A stretch of 13,031 nucleotides of DNA, from assembly GCA_035340095.1 (NCBI GenBank), contig DAORGN010000142.1:1-13031 (forward strand), in the 5' to 3' direction. Within the stretch, counting starts at the first letter, position 1; each line of letters opens with the position of its first letter. Of the stretch, positions 1 through 6,604 are shown in pieces. The notes beneath the pieces are model-generated. The model worked only from the letters and a program-made list of their open reading frames with translations, searched no databases and had not been told where the DNA came from. Source of the stretch: JAEUKA01 sp035340095. GTDB lineage: Bacteria; Myxococcota_A; Polyangia; Palsa-1104; JAEUJZ01. Position numbers and translations under genes: made by a program.

Positions 1-203
1 GACAGCACCGTAAAGTCAGCGCCCGCGACATCGCTTAGGCCCTGCGCCAGCGCGTCGTGCATTTTGTTGCGGCGTCCCTCGGAAACCGGTGAATCTGCAT
101 CGACTTTTGGGGCAAGCACGGCCAGTCTCGCCGCAAACAGCGACGGGGAAAACAAAAGGACTGCTCCGACGAGAAACAGACGGGCACAAGTTGGGGCGAA
201 CAT
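1..203 (-). CDS. Exported protein of unknown function, N-terminal part only
   Basis: The gene runs off the left edge, so only about 67 N-terminal residues are visible. The first ATG after an in-frame TAG gives a clear Sec signal peptide: a short Arg-containing start, a hydrophobic core (residues 9-20, LFLVGAVLLFSP) and an Ala-x-Ala-like end near residue 24. The start of the mature protein (ARLAVLAP) followed by a helix-like stretch ending in GADFTVL resembles the opening of periplasmic CsgG/TolB-N type domains. That is a weak resemblance and not an identification. No strong ribosome binding site is visible. It lies 81 bases downstream of the regulator stop on the same strand and may be cotranscribed. 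A start at 219 in another frame gives no signal peptide and was not used. The product is exported, but its function is not known. Confidence 0.7.
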   Translation of the reverse strand, partial: MFAPTCARLFLVGAVLLFSPSLFAARLAVLAPKVDADSPVSEGRRNKMHDALAQGLSDVAGADFTVL

Positions 204-284
204 GCGGCCAGTCTAGCATGGCCTTTCTACAAGGGAAGGTGTCTGCTCCCTCGGGTTCGGCATTTTAAATGGGAAGCAAACCGC

Positions 285-917
285 TCAAGCTGCGGTTGGG
301 TTTGCTGGCTGTTCGGCTGGCGGCTGAACGACGTGCTTTTTGGCGTGAATGACGCGGGTTCGATGTCCCGACCGCGCTGGTGGCAAGGGATCGCTCAGCA
401 GCTTGCGTCGCTTCAGACTTTGCAGCTTGTTGTAGAGCGTTCGCCTCGACAAACCGAGCAGCTTGGCGGTTTCACTGCGATTGCCTCCGCACCAGTTCAG
501 TGCCGCGACGAGCAGCTGTCGTTCTGCTTCGACAAGCGCTGTTCCCACGGGAATTCGGATCACGGCGAGCGCTTCTGCGGACTCGTTTTGGGTGGCTGGG
601 GAAGATCGCAAGCCGCTGTGCGCGGCCCAGTCGGCCAGAACTTGAGCGCTCGCGACCAGCACGTCTGGAACCGCGTGGGATTTCAGCCGTCCGACCAGCA
701 TTCGTATCGCCGTCACTGCATCAATTTCGCGGCTGATGTCGCCGTGACAGTCTGGGCATGCGCGAATTTCGTGTAGCCTTCCATCACACAGGCGCAGACC
801 GAGATCCCGTAGTTTTCGCCAGGACTGCTCGTCGGTGCGAAGGGCGGCGTGGGCGAGCTGACCTAGCGGCTGGCTCGGGGTGTTGTGGCTGGCAAGCGGT
901 AGCGAACGACAAGTCAT
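285..917 (-). CDS. Orphan Fis-type helix-turn-helix regulator with CxxCH segment
   Basis: This is a 210-residue protein from the ATG at 917, chosen because GAGG lies six bases upstream; the frame stays open to 1064, but the extra residues look non-coding. Residues 120-170 match the C-terminal DNA-binding part of sigma-54 activators: an IPVGTALVEAERQLL linker, then GGNRSETAKLLGLSRRTLYNKL, which is the Fis/NtrC helix-turn-helix. The AAA+ ATPase domain that normally precedes it is absent; no Walker A or GAFTGA motif is visible. The N-terminal half instead carries a Cys/His cluster (H49, C54, C57, H58, with C44 nearby) that could bind zinc, somewhat like anti-sigma zinc fingers although the H-to-C spacing is one residue too long. 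The basic, proline-containing tail looks disordered. The product is probably a cytoplasmic DNA-binding regulator. Its targets are unknown, but the sites just upstream suggest autoregulation. Confidence 0.75.
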   Translation of the reverse strand: MTCRSLPLASHNTPSQPLGQLAHAALRTDEQSWRKLRDLGLRLCDGRLHEIRACPDCHGDISREIDAVTAIRMLVGRLKSHAVPDVLVASAQVLADWAAHSGLRSSPATQNESAEALAVIRIPVGTALVEAERQLLVAALNWCGGNRSETAKLLGLSRRTLYNKLQSLKRRKLLSDPLPPARSGHRTRVIHAKKHVVQPPAEQPANPTAA

Positions 918-959
918 GGATGCCTCGTGGACAGACCGGGGATTTGTCCGGGCCTGGAT

Positions 960-976
960 TGCAGGCACCATGCCAA
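960..976 (-). promoter_or_regulatory. Candidate sigma-54 (-24/-12) promoter of the Fis-type regulator
   Basis: On the minus strand the sequence reads TTGGCATG-GTGC-CTGCA. It has the GG-N10-GC spacing required by RpoN and agrees with 11 of the 13 specified positions of the consensus YTGGCACG-N4-TTGCW. Transcription would start near 949, leaving a leader of about 32 bases before the ATG at 917. Both the position and the kind of gene driven (a Fis-type regulator) fit. This is a match by eye and activity is not shown. Confidence 0.45.
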
Positions 977-1075
977 GCCACTTGCGATGTGGTCGTCCTG
1001 GCTGGTTTTCGTCGGAAAGCGAGTGCGGAAATCGTGGAGATGGCGCGATCTGGCTACAAGCCAAAGTCGGTCACG

Positions 1076-1103
1076 GTCCGGCTCACCGGACTTGGTCAGT
1101 CCG
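1076..1103. promoter_or_regulatory. GTCCGG half-site array, candidate upstream activator site
   Basis: GTCCGG (1076-1081), four bases, then CCGGAC (1086-1091) forms a perfect dyad. A third half-site GTCCG (1099-1103) gives a second overlapping perfect dyad, CGGACT-N5-AGTCCG (1087-1103). A further GTCCGG lies at 946-951, near the predicted start of transcription. The array sits about 125-155 bases upstream of that start, a distance typical for enhancer-binding activators of sigma-54 promoters. The protein bound is unknown; the adjacent regulator itself is the simplest candidate. Confidence 0.35.
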
Positions 1104-1110
1104 CAGTGGG

Positions 1111-1150
1111 CAAAAAAAAAGAGCCTGCCACTACGAGAGTGACAAGCTCT
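1111..1150 (-). terminator. Rho-independent terminator after the small lipoprotein gene
   Basis: In the minus-strand transcript AGAGCUUGUCACU pairs with AGUGGCAGGCUCU over 13 consecutive positions (two G-U pairs) around a five-base loop, followed directly by nine U residues. Read on the plus strand, the two G-U pairs become A-C mismatches and the U run is lost, so the terminator is directional. It lies about 55 bases past the lipoprotein stop and confirms that the little gene is a separate minus-strand transcript. Confidence 0.9.
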
Positions 1151-1204
1151 TTCTTGGACCTTCGCAAGCGATTGCTCACAGAAGGCCCGGCTCACCCACC
1201 GAAA

Positions 1205-1345
1205 TTACGGAGGGGGGGCGCCCGCCGGGGTCGCCGGAGCCGGAGCAGGGGCCGGAGCAGCGTTGGCCGGGGCGGTCTGGGCCTTGGGTCCGCAGGCGGC
1301 CAGCCCCATCAGGCTGACCATGACGAAAGCAACTACCGTCTTCAT
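1205..1345 (-). CDS. Small Ala/Pro-rich lipoprotein, 46 residues
   Basis: From the ATG at 1345 the protein is 46 residues long. It has a lysine-bearing start, a hydrophobic stretch (residues 4-13) and a good lipobox, LAAC, with the modified cysteine at residue 18. Glycine follows the cysteine, so by the usual +2 rule the mature protein should go to the outer membrane. The mature part is only 29 residues and consists almost entirely of Ala, Pro and Thr, including an alternating Ala-Pro run. The start is secured by AAGGAG about seven bases upstream, a sigma-70-like promoter behind it and a strong terminator after it. It resembles entericidin-sized small lipoproteins in layout only, and I do not recognise a family. 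It may act as a surface or envelope spacer, but no function can be read from the sequence. Longer in-frame starts upstream were discarded because they would bury the signal sequence. Confidence 0.85.
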   Translation of the reverse strand: MKTVVAFVMVSLMGLAACGPKAQTAPANAAPAPAPAPATPAGAPPP

Positions 1346-1393
1346 TGGATTCTCCTTTTTCTGGAAGGGAGCGCGCACCTTGCGCGAAGCGGG

Positions 1394-1422
1394 ATGGTAT
1401 GCAGACCTTTCCGTAGGGTCAA
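1394..1422 (-). promoter_or_regulatory. Sigma-70-like promoter of the small lipoprotein gene
   Basis: On the minus strand, TTGACC (1422-1417), a 17-base spacer and TACCAT (1399-1394) match the -35 and -10 elements at five and four of six positions. Transcription would begin near 1387, about 42 bases before the ATG at 1345. The AAGGAG ribosome site falls inside this leader. Confidence 0.55.
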
Positions 1423-1465
1423 GTCCCCTAAACATCTGGCCGGCAAGTGCTGTGCTTATGGGGGG

Positions 1466-1494
1466 TTGAAATGGCCGTTGGGTATGCGTATCTT
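1466..1494 (+). promoter_or_regulatory. Sigma-70-like promoter of the ABC transporter cassette
   Basis: TTGAAA (1466-1471), a 17-base spacer and TATCTT (1489-1494) match the -35 and -10 elements at five and four of six positions. The predicted start is near 1501, giving a leader of about 90 bases. That leader contains a seven-base-pair GC-rich hairpin (1532-1548, loop TCG). No operator was recognised. This promoter diverges from the lipoprotein promoter about 45 bases away, so one regulator could affect both. Confidence 0.5.
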
Positions 1495-1591
1495 GCCGCG
1501 CACATTCCGGGCTTTTGCCAAATTGGGCCAGCTCGCCGTCGCGGCGGGAACACAAAAAACCGTAGCTGAGATTCGGTGGAGACACTGCTCG

Positions 1592-2560
1592 ATGATCGAA
1601 GTTGAGGACCTCACGAAATACTACGGAGGGAAGCGGGCGATACACGACCTGTGCTTCCAAATTGAAAAGGGCGAGATCGTCGGTTTCCTCGGGCTAAACG
1701 GAGCCGGGAAATCGACGACGCTGCGCATCTTGGGCTGTTTGATCCTTCCGTCGTCCGGCGTAGTTCGGATCGACGGGTTGGATCTGGCGGAAGGCGCGCA
1801 CGAGATTCGCAAGCGGCTTGGTTTTTTGCCTGATACGCCGCCGCTGTACGACGAAATGTCGGTGCAAGACTACCTGCGTTTCGTCGCTGAGCTAAAAGGC
1901 GTCGGCAGCAAAAACCTAACGCGCTACATCGGGGATGCACTGTCGATTTGCAATCTGGCCGATGTGGCTGCGGACAACATTTCGACGCTGTCGCACGGTT
2001 ATCGGCAGCGCGTCGGCCTGGCTCAGTCGCTGGTCCACAAGCCATCGCTGCTGATCCTGGATGAACCGACGAGCGGACTCGATCCGGTTCAGATCGTCGA
2101 AATGCGCGAGCTTATCAAGCGACTCGGCGGTGAGCATACGGTGCTGCTGTCGAGCCACATCCTGACCGAAATCAGCCAGACCTGTGACCGACTGCTCGTC
2201 ATCGATCGAGGAAAGCTAGTTGCCGACGGTACAGAAGAGTCGATTTCGCAGCAAGCCCACGGCAGTGCGCAAGGTGGCGTGCTGGAAGTCGAGCTTGAAG
2301 GCGAAGGCGATGCCGTTGCTGACCAAGCGCGTCAGGCGATCGGTCGGGTGCAGGGGGTTATCGTTGCGCGCGTGGTGTCGAAACAGGCGCGGCGCGTGCG
2401 ACTCGAAGTCGAATGCAGTGATGACAGACGTGCCCAGGTGGCGCGGGCTGTCGTCGAGTCTGGCCTGGGTCTGCTCCATCTTCAGCGCAAAGCGCTCGAA
2501 CTGGAATCGATCTTCCAGCGCCTGGTTCATCCCTCTCACCCACAGCCTCCAGCGACGTGA
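1592..2560 (+). CDS. ABC transporter ATP-binding protein, GldA-like
   Basis: This 322-residue ATPase should power the permease encoded next to it. The motifs are in normal order: Walker A GLNGAGKST (34-42), signature LSHGYRQR (133-140), Walker B LLILDEP (153-159) with catalytic Glu158, D-loop SGLDP, and switch His189. The signature departs from LSGGQ but matches the LSxGYRQR form of the GldA/NosF branch, with His in the variable position. Residues 215-322 are an accessory C-terminal domain of the kind seen in this branch. The start at MIEVEDL is canonical; GGAG lies about ten bases upstream. The frame is open far upstream (from 758), but those residues are low-complexity and overlap minus-strand genes, so they are rejected. 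It is the first gene of the four-gene cassette, ending 40 bases before the permease. Its role in an export or envelope-remodelling ABC complex is certain only at family level. Confidence 0.93.
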   Translation: MIEVEDLTKYYGGKRAIHDLCFQIEKGEIVGFLGLNGAGKSTTLRILGCLILPSSGVVRIDGLDLAEGAHEIRKRLGFLPDTPPLYDEMSVQDYLRFVAELKGVGSKNLTRYIGDALSICNLADVAADNISTLSHGYRQRVGLAQSLVHKPSLLILDEPTSGLDPVQIVEMRELIKRLGGEHTVLLSSHILTEISQTCDRLLVIDRGKLVADGTEESISQQAHGSAQGGVLEVELEGEGDAVADQARQAIGRVQGVIVARVVSKQARRVRLEVECSDDRRAQVARAVVESGLGLLHLQRKALELESIFQRLVHPSHPQPPAT

Positions 2561-2600
2561 GGCCTTTTGAAATGTCAACTGAAGCTCTGAGGTGGCTGCC

Positions 2601-3332
2601 GTGAAACCCATTGCTCTCATCATTCGACGCGAGCTGGCTGCGTACTTGCGATCTCCGCTTGGCTGGGTCGTGGCGGCGGTGTTGCTGCTCATCGATGGTC
2701 TGGCGTTCAACGTCTTTGCCGTCGGAAGTGACACCGCCCGAAAGTCGTCCGAAGTCATCAGCCAGTTTTTCTTCTTTTCTGGCGGTCTGGCCGAGGCTGC
2801 AGGCCTGTTTTTGGCGATGCGTCTTATCGCTGAAGAACGCCAAAATGGAACCATCAACCTGCTTTTCTCGTCGCCGATTCGGGACTACCAGATTGTGCTC
2901 GGCAAGTTTTTTGCCGCGTTCATCTTCCTGCTCGGCATTCATGTGGTGTCGGTGTACATGCCGCTGATGGTGCTGCTCCACGGCAAGGTGGCCAAGGGCC
3001 ATCTTGTCGCCGGCTACATTGGCGTGCTGCTGATGGGATCGACGGGCTTGGCGATCGGGATGTTTGCGTCGTCGCTCAGCAAGAGTCAGTTGGTCGCGAT
3101 TGTCGTTGGGGCTGCGATTTCCGTCGCACTGCTTCTGTCGTGGCTATTGGCTCCCGTCACGGATCGTCCGTTTGACCAGTTCTTTTCGTGGCTGGCGCTG
3201 TGGAACAAACACTTCCCGTCGTTCATGCGCGGATCGATCAGCCTGCAAGACGTCGCCTACTACTTGTCGATGACGTATGTCTTTTTGTTTGCGACGACGC
3301 GAGTGCTTGAGTCGCGACGGTGGAGCAGCTAG
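2601..3332 (+). CDS. ABC-2 type membrane permease, GldF-like
   Basis: This is a 243-residue inner-membrane protein with six predicted membrane helices at about 20-41, 56-75, 102-127, 138-158, 163-184 and 217-236. Between helices two and three, EERQNGTINLLFSSPI (residues 78-93) is the conserved ABC-2 segment that couples to the ATPase. Size and layout match GldF-type permeases. The start is taken as GTG 2601 because AGGTGG lies six bases upstream and the protein then opens with KPIALIIRREL, the usual start of this family. GTG 2592 in the same frame is possible and would add three residues. The stop is two bases before the next start codon, so translation of the GldG-like gene is probably coupled. 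The transported substrate cannot be told from the sequence. Confidence 0.9.
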   Translation: MKPIALIIRRELAAYLRSPLGWVVAAVLLLIDGLAFNVFAVGSDTARKSSEVISQFFFFSGGLAEAAGLFLAMRLIAEERQNGTINLLFSSPIRDYQIVLGKFFAAFIFLLGIHVVSVYMPLMVLLHGKVAKGHLVAGYIGVLLMGSTGLAIGMFASSLSKSQLVAIVVGAAISVALLLSWLLAPVTDRPFDQFFSWLALWNKHFPSFMRGSISLQDVAYYLSMTYVFLFATTRVLESRRWSS

Positions 3333-3334
3333 CC

Positions 3335-5281
3335 ATGGCGGAAAAGCGAACCAGCGGCGGTCATCGCCCCAAGTCGATTCAGGTGGTGCTATGGCCCACC
3401 GTGCTCTTTTTTGTTGGCTTGTTTGTGCTGTTCCTCGGTGAGCGGATGCTGACGACGGAAGGTCCGCAGAAGGCGGCGGCGATTCTGTCGGCGCTGCTGC
3501 TCGTCGCCGGCTTCGTCGGGCTTCTGTCCCGTCGTGGATCGGCCAAAGACGCGGAAGAAAAGCGAGCGCTCGGCTACATGATGTTGTCGGGGCTGCTCGT
3601 CATCGTCGGTGTCGTTGTGTACTTGCTGTTTCACTTCAAGTCGCCGGGTCTGCAAGAGTCGCTGCGATCGAGCCTGGGCAAAAACTACGAAAAGTCAGCG
3701 AGCATGGCGCAGGTGTTCCTGCCGATGATGGTGCTGCTTGGCGTGCTGCCGCTCGCGTTCATCCAGCAGGCGATTTACTCGATGACCGACGGACAGGGCG
3801 GCACCGAAGCCATCGAACCGCACCGCGTTTCGTATGCCGTGCAGAGCGGCTTGTCGGTGGCGCTGGTTGCGATCTTTATCGCCGCGGGCAACTACGTTGT
3901 CACCGAGCGCAACACCAAGATCGATCTGGCGCGCTTCCAGAACACCAAGCCGGGGGAAACGACCCGCAAGGTGGTGCAGAGCCTGAGCCGTCCGATCCAA
4001 GCGACGCTGTTTTTCCCGACGGCAAATGAAGTGCGCGAACAAGTGCAGCCGTACTTTGATGAGCTTGGCAAGCTGTCGCCGAACTTCCAAGTGCAGATCC
4101 TGGATCATGCGCTGGAGCCTGTGCGGGCCAAGGAAATGTCGGTGTCGGGCAACGGCATGATTGTGCTCACGCAGCTCGACGAAAAGGGCAAGCCGGGCAG
4201 TCGTGAAACGATCAACATTGGTCTGAGCGTCGACACGGCGCGTGGTCAGCTTCTGGCGTTTGATTCCGACGTGCAAAAGAAGCTGCTGCTGCTGTCTCGT
4301 CCGGGTCGGGTGGTGTACTTCACAAGTGGCCACGGCGAGCGATCGTTTGATACCGGCGCGATGGACCTGATGAAAGACGATCTGCGGCTCCCCGTCGGAG
4401 CGCTGCGCACGATGATGGTGAACCTGGGGTACGAGGTCCGTTCGCTGTCGGTGCAAAATGGTCTGGCGGGACGGCTGCCGCAGGACGCGGGGCTGGTGGT
4501 GATTGCCGGTCCGACTGAGCGCTTTCTGGCCGAAGAGGTGAGTGCGCTGTCGACGTTCATCGAAGAGGGCGGCCACTTGCTATTGCTGCTTGATCCGACG
4601 GCGGAACAGACGGCGGTGGATCTGGCGCCGGTGCTAAAGAAAGTGGGGCTTAAGTACACGCCGCAGGTGCTGTGCCATCCGGAAAAATTCGCGGTGCGCA
4701 CGCACAAAGACAACGATCGCGAAAACATCGTCTCGACGAGCTTCAGCTCGCACGTATCGGTGACGACGCTGTCGCGGAATTCAGGGCGGGCCGGGGTGAT
4801 TCTGCCCAAGAGCGGCTTCTTCGAGCGTGAGCCGGTGATGCCAGCGGGCGTGCAGCTCGACTTCACCCTGCGGTCGATGCCAAATACGTTCGCGGATACA
4901 AACCGGAACTTCCAGCTCGACGCGGGCGAAAAATCCCAGGTGTTCGAGCTGGCGGCGGTGGCACAGAAGCTCTTGGACCCAGGAAAAGATGGCAAGAGCA
5001 AGCGCGAGCTGCGGCTGGTTGCGCTGGGATCGGCGGACGCGATGAGCGACGGACTGGTGCCGTGGCTGCCGAACCGCGTGCTGATCATGGACAGCGTCAA
5101 GTGGCTGATGCAGGAAGAGGCGATCCTCGGTGAGCCGGTACAGGATCAGGACGTACCGATCGTTCACACCAAAGGCCAAGAGAAGCTGTGGTTCTGGCTG
5201 ACGACGCTGCTTCTGCCTTCGTTTGTGCTGGGTGTTGGCCTGCTCTATACGCGGTCGGTTCGTCGTCGGAGGTCTTCATGA
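3335..5281 (+). CDS. GldG-family ABC auxiliary membrane protein
   Basis: This is a 648-residue protein of the GldG / ABC_transp_aux type, which partners the GldA and GldF-like proteins. Five hydrophobic segments lie at the N-terminus (about 18-35, 47-65, 80-100, 125-145, 170-188) and one at the C-terminus (618-638), followed by a short RSVRRRRSS tail. The large part between them (190-615) should be periplasmic. It contains family landmarks: SRPIQATLFF (218-227), VYFTSGHGER (327-336) and GGHLLLLLDP (412-421) preceding the second half of the domain. The segment FADTNRNFQLDAGEKSQ (519-535) is an Asp-rich loop that could bind metal, but that is a guess. Five N-terminal helices is more than the one or two often seen. 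ATG 3335 has GGTGGAG upstream; GTG 3320 is possible but overlaps the permease. The gene ends in an ATGA overlap with the DUF4340 gene. Confidence 0.88.
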   Translation: MAEKRTSGGHRPKSIQVVLWPTVLFFVGLFVLFLGERMLTTEGPQKAAAILSALLLVAGFVGLLSRRGSAKDAEEKRALGYMMLSGLLVIVGVVVYLLFHFKSPGLQESLRSSLGKNYEKSASMAQVFLPMMVLLGVLPLAFIQQAIYSMTDGQGGTEAIEPHRVSYAVQSGLSVALVAIFIAAGNYVVTERNTKIDLARFQNTKPGETTRKVVQSLSRPIQATLFFPTANEVREQVQPYFDELGKLSPNFQVQILDHALEPVRAKEMSVSGNGMIVLTQLDEKGKPGSRETINIGLSVDTARGQLLAFDSDVQKKLLLLSRPGRVVYFTSGHGERSFDTGAMDLMKDDLRLPVGALRTMMVNLGYEVRSLSVQNGLAGRLPQDAGLVVIAGPTERFLAEEVSALSTFIEEGGHLLLLLDPTAEQTAVDLAPVLKKVGLKYTPQVLCHPEKFAVRTHKDNDRENIVSTSFSSHVSVTTLSRNSGRAGVILPKSGFFEREPVMPAGVQLDFTLRSMPNTFADTNRNFQLDAGEKSQVFELAAVAQKLLDPGKDGKSKRELRLVALGSADAMSDGLVPWLPNRVLIMDSVKWLMQEEAILGEPVQDQDVPIVHTKGQEKLWFWLTTLLLPSFVLGVGLLYTRSVRRRRSS

Positions 5282-6579
5282 AGACAGTGAAAGGACAGCA
5301 AGGGCTTTCGCCCGTCTATGTGCATGCCGTGCTGGCGACGCTCGCGGTGGGGTTTGCGTATCAGACTTGGACACGGGACCGGACACAGACTCAGACGGAC
5401 AGCATCGTGGTGCTCGACGTCGCAAAAAAGGAAGTGTCGAGCCTGACGTATGAAGACGAGACCAAACAGGTCATCGTTCAGCGCAAGACGGGCACCGATG
5501 GAGAGCCGTATGCGTGGCTGGTCACACGGACCAAGTCCAAGGTGCCGGTGAATCCGCCTGCGCCACCTACACCGCTGGCACCGCCCGCTGCCGTCGCGCC
5601 TGCACCGACTGCGGCTCCTGCGGTGCCGATCAAGGCTGGGGCATTCCCGACGGCCAAACCCGCGGCTCCGCCCGTCAAAGGTGGCGACAAGAGCGGCGAG
5701 CCTGCGGTTCCTCCGGGTCATCCGCCGCTTCCGTTGGCTGGGCCTGCTCCTGCTGCTGCCCCGACTTCGGTGGCTCCGGCAGTGGCTGCGCCGGCACCGA
5801 CTCCGCCGCCCGTCGAGATGAAGGAAATCACGACGGTGAAGGAGTACCGCGGCAACGACGGCGCTGTGGAACTGCTGGGTTTGTTTGGTCCGCTCAAAGC
5901 GCTGCGCACGCTGGGGGCTGTCGACGAAGCCAAAGCGAAAGAGCTGGGCTTTTCCGGCAGCAAAAAGACACTCACCGTGAGTGCCAAGGGGCTGTCGTAT
6001 GCCTTTGTGCTGGGTGGGACGAGCTATGGCAGCGGCGATTATTACGTCCGCGACCCCCAAGGTCAGGTGTATTTGCTGTCGCAGCGGATCATTGCGGACT
6101 TCGAGTTTTCAGACTCCCGCTTGATGGAGCGTCGACTGCACCGATTCGAGCGCGCCGATATCGATCGCGTCGAAGTGACCGTTGGCACCAAGACGCGGAC
6201 GTTTGTCCAAGGCAGCCGGCAAAACCCGCAGGCATTCTTTTTTGCCGAGCAAGCGACTCCCGAGAAGCGCGACGACTCGATCAAAAACTGGATGGAAAAG
6301 CTGCTGCGACTGGCGATCAGCGACTACGTGGCCCAGGGCGAAGATCCATCGACAGGCGCGGGTGCTTCGTCGATATCTGGTGCGGCCAAAGTTGGCGACG
6401 TCATGACGGCTCGTTTTTTCGACGGACGCAAGGAAATCGGGCAGGTGATGCTGTCGCGTTACCCCAACGCGAAAACGAACCAGCCTGAGTACTACGCTCG
6501 CACAGAGACGACCATCGGTCAGGTCCATCTTCTGGCTGCCACCGCCGAGAGCGTCGTTCAAGACGCCGAGAAGTGGTAG
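5278..6579 (+). CDS. DUF4340 protein with long Pro/Ala-rich insert
   Basis: This 433-residue protein is the fourth member of the cassette. A single membrane segment (about 12-30) anchors it and the remainder should face the periplasm. The DUF4340 pattern begins with a strand ending in AWLVT (79-83) and normally continues straight into a helix. Here about 90 residues of Pro/Ala-rich, low-complexity sequence (89-180) intervene before NDGAVELLGLFGPLKALRTLG-like helix material at 193-213. The rest (DYYVRDPQGQVYLLSQRI, then DIDRVEVTVG and a C-terminal strand-rich part) fits the family. The start overlaps the previous stop by ATGA and has GGAGG five bases upstream, so translation is coupled. The biochemical role of DUF4340 is unknown; association with GldG-like proteins is the main clue. 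The insert is read in one clean frame with varied codons, so it is unlikely to be a sequencing error. Confidence 0.85.
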   Translation: MKTVKGQQGLSPVYVHAVLATLAVGFAYQTWTRDRTQTQTDSIVVLDVAKKEVSSLTYEDETKQVIVQRKTGTDGEPYAWLVTRTKSKVPVNPPAPPTPLAPPAAVAPAPTAAPAVPIKAGAFPTAKPAAPPVKGGDKSGEPAVPPGHPPLPLAGPAPAAAPTSVAPAVAAPAPTPPPVEMKEITTVKEYRGNDGAVELLGLFGPLKALRTLGAVDEAKAKELGFSGSKKTLTVSAKGLSYAFVLGGTSYGSGDYYVRDPQGQVYLLSQRIIADFEFSDSRLMERRLHRFERADIDRVEVTVGTKTRTFVQGSRQNPQAFFFAEQATPEKRDDSIKNWMEKLLRLAISDYVAQGEDPSTGAGASSISGAAKVGDVMTARFFDGRKEIGQVMLSRYPNAKTNQPEYYARTETTIGQVHLLAATAESVVQDAEKW

Positions 6580-6604
6580 TGATTCACTTGCTCTTTCGTC
6601 CCCC

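Noticed and set aside
16..219. Minus-strand reading frame starting at 219
   Set aside because: It is out of frame with the signal-peptide protein starting at 203, and its translation is Arg/Pro-rich without any recognisable feature.
279..297. Hairpin AACCGC-N7-GCGGTT at the end of the regulator gene as a terminator
   Set aside because: The stem is only six pairs, includes the stop codon in its loop, and is not followed by a U run.
751..765. CPDCH in the regulator as a c-type heme site
   Set aside because: The protein has no signal peptide and ends in a DNA-binding domain, so heme attachment in the periplasm is implausible; metal binding is more likely.
1112..1120. Nine-base A run as a phase-variation tract
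   Set aside because: It lies outside any coding region and is explained as the U tail of the minus-strand terminator.
1220..1262. Repeated GCCGGAGC-like units as a DNA repeat element
   Set aside because: They encode the Ala-Pro run of the lipoprotein and do not extend beyond the gene.
758..1591. Very long upstream extension of the ABC ATPase frame
   Set aside because: It overlaps the minus-strand regulator, lipoprotein and terminator, has no family-like residues, and the ATPase has a canonical start at 1592.
1346..1660. Upstream extension of the lipoprotein frame on the minus strand
   Set aside because: It would place about 100 residues before the signal peptide; promoter and ribosome site both favour the ATG at 1345.
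3695..4576. Long minus-strand open frame of about 290 codons
   Set aside because: It is antisense to the GldG-like gene; the translation is His/Gln/Arg-rich, typical of shadow frames in GC-rich DNA.
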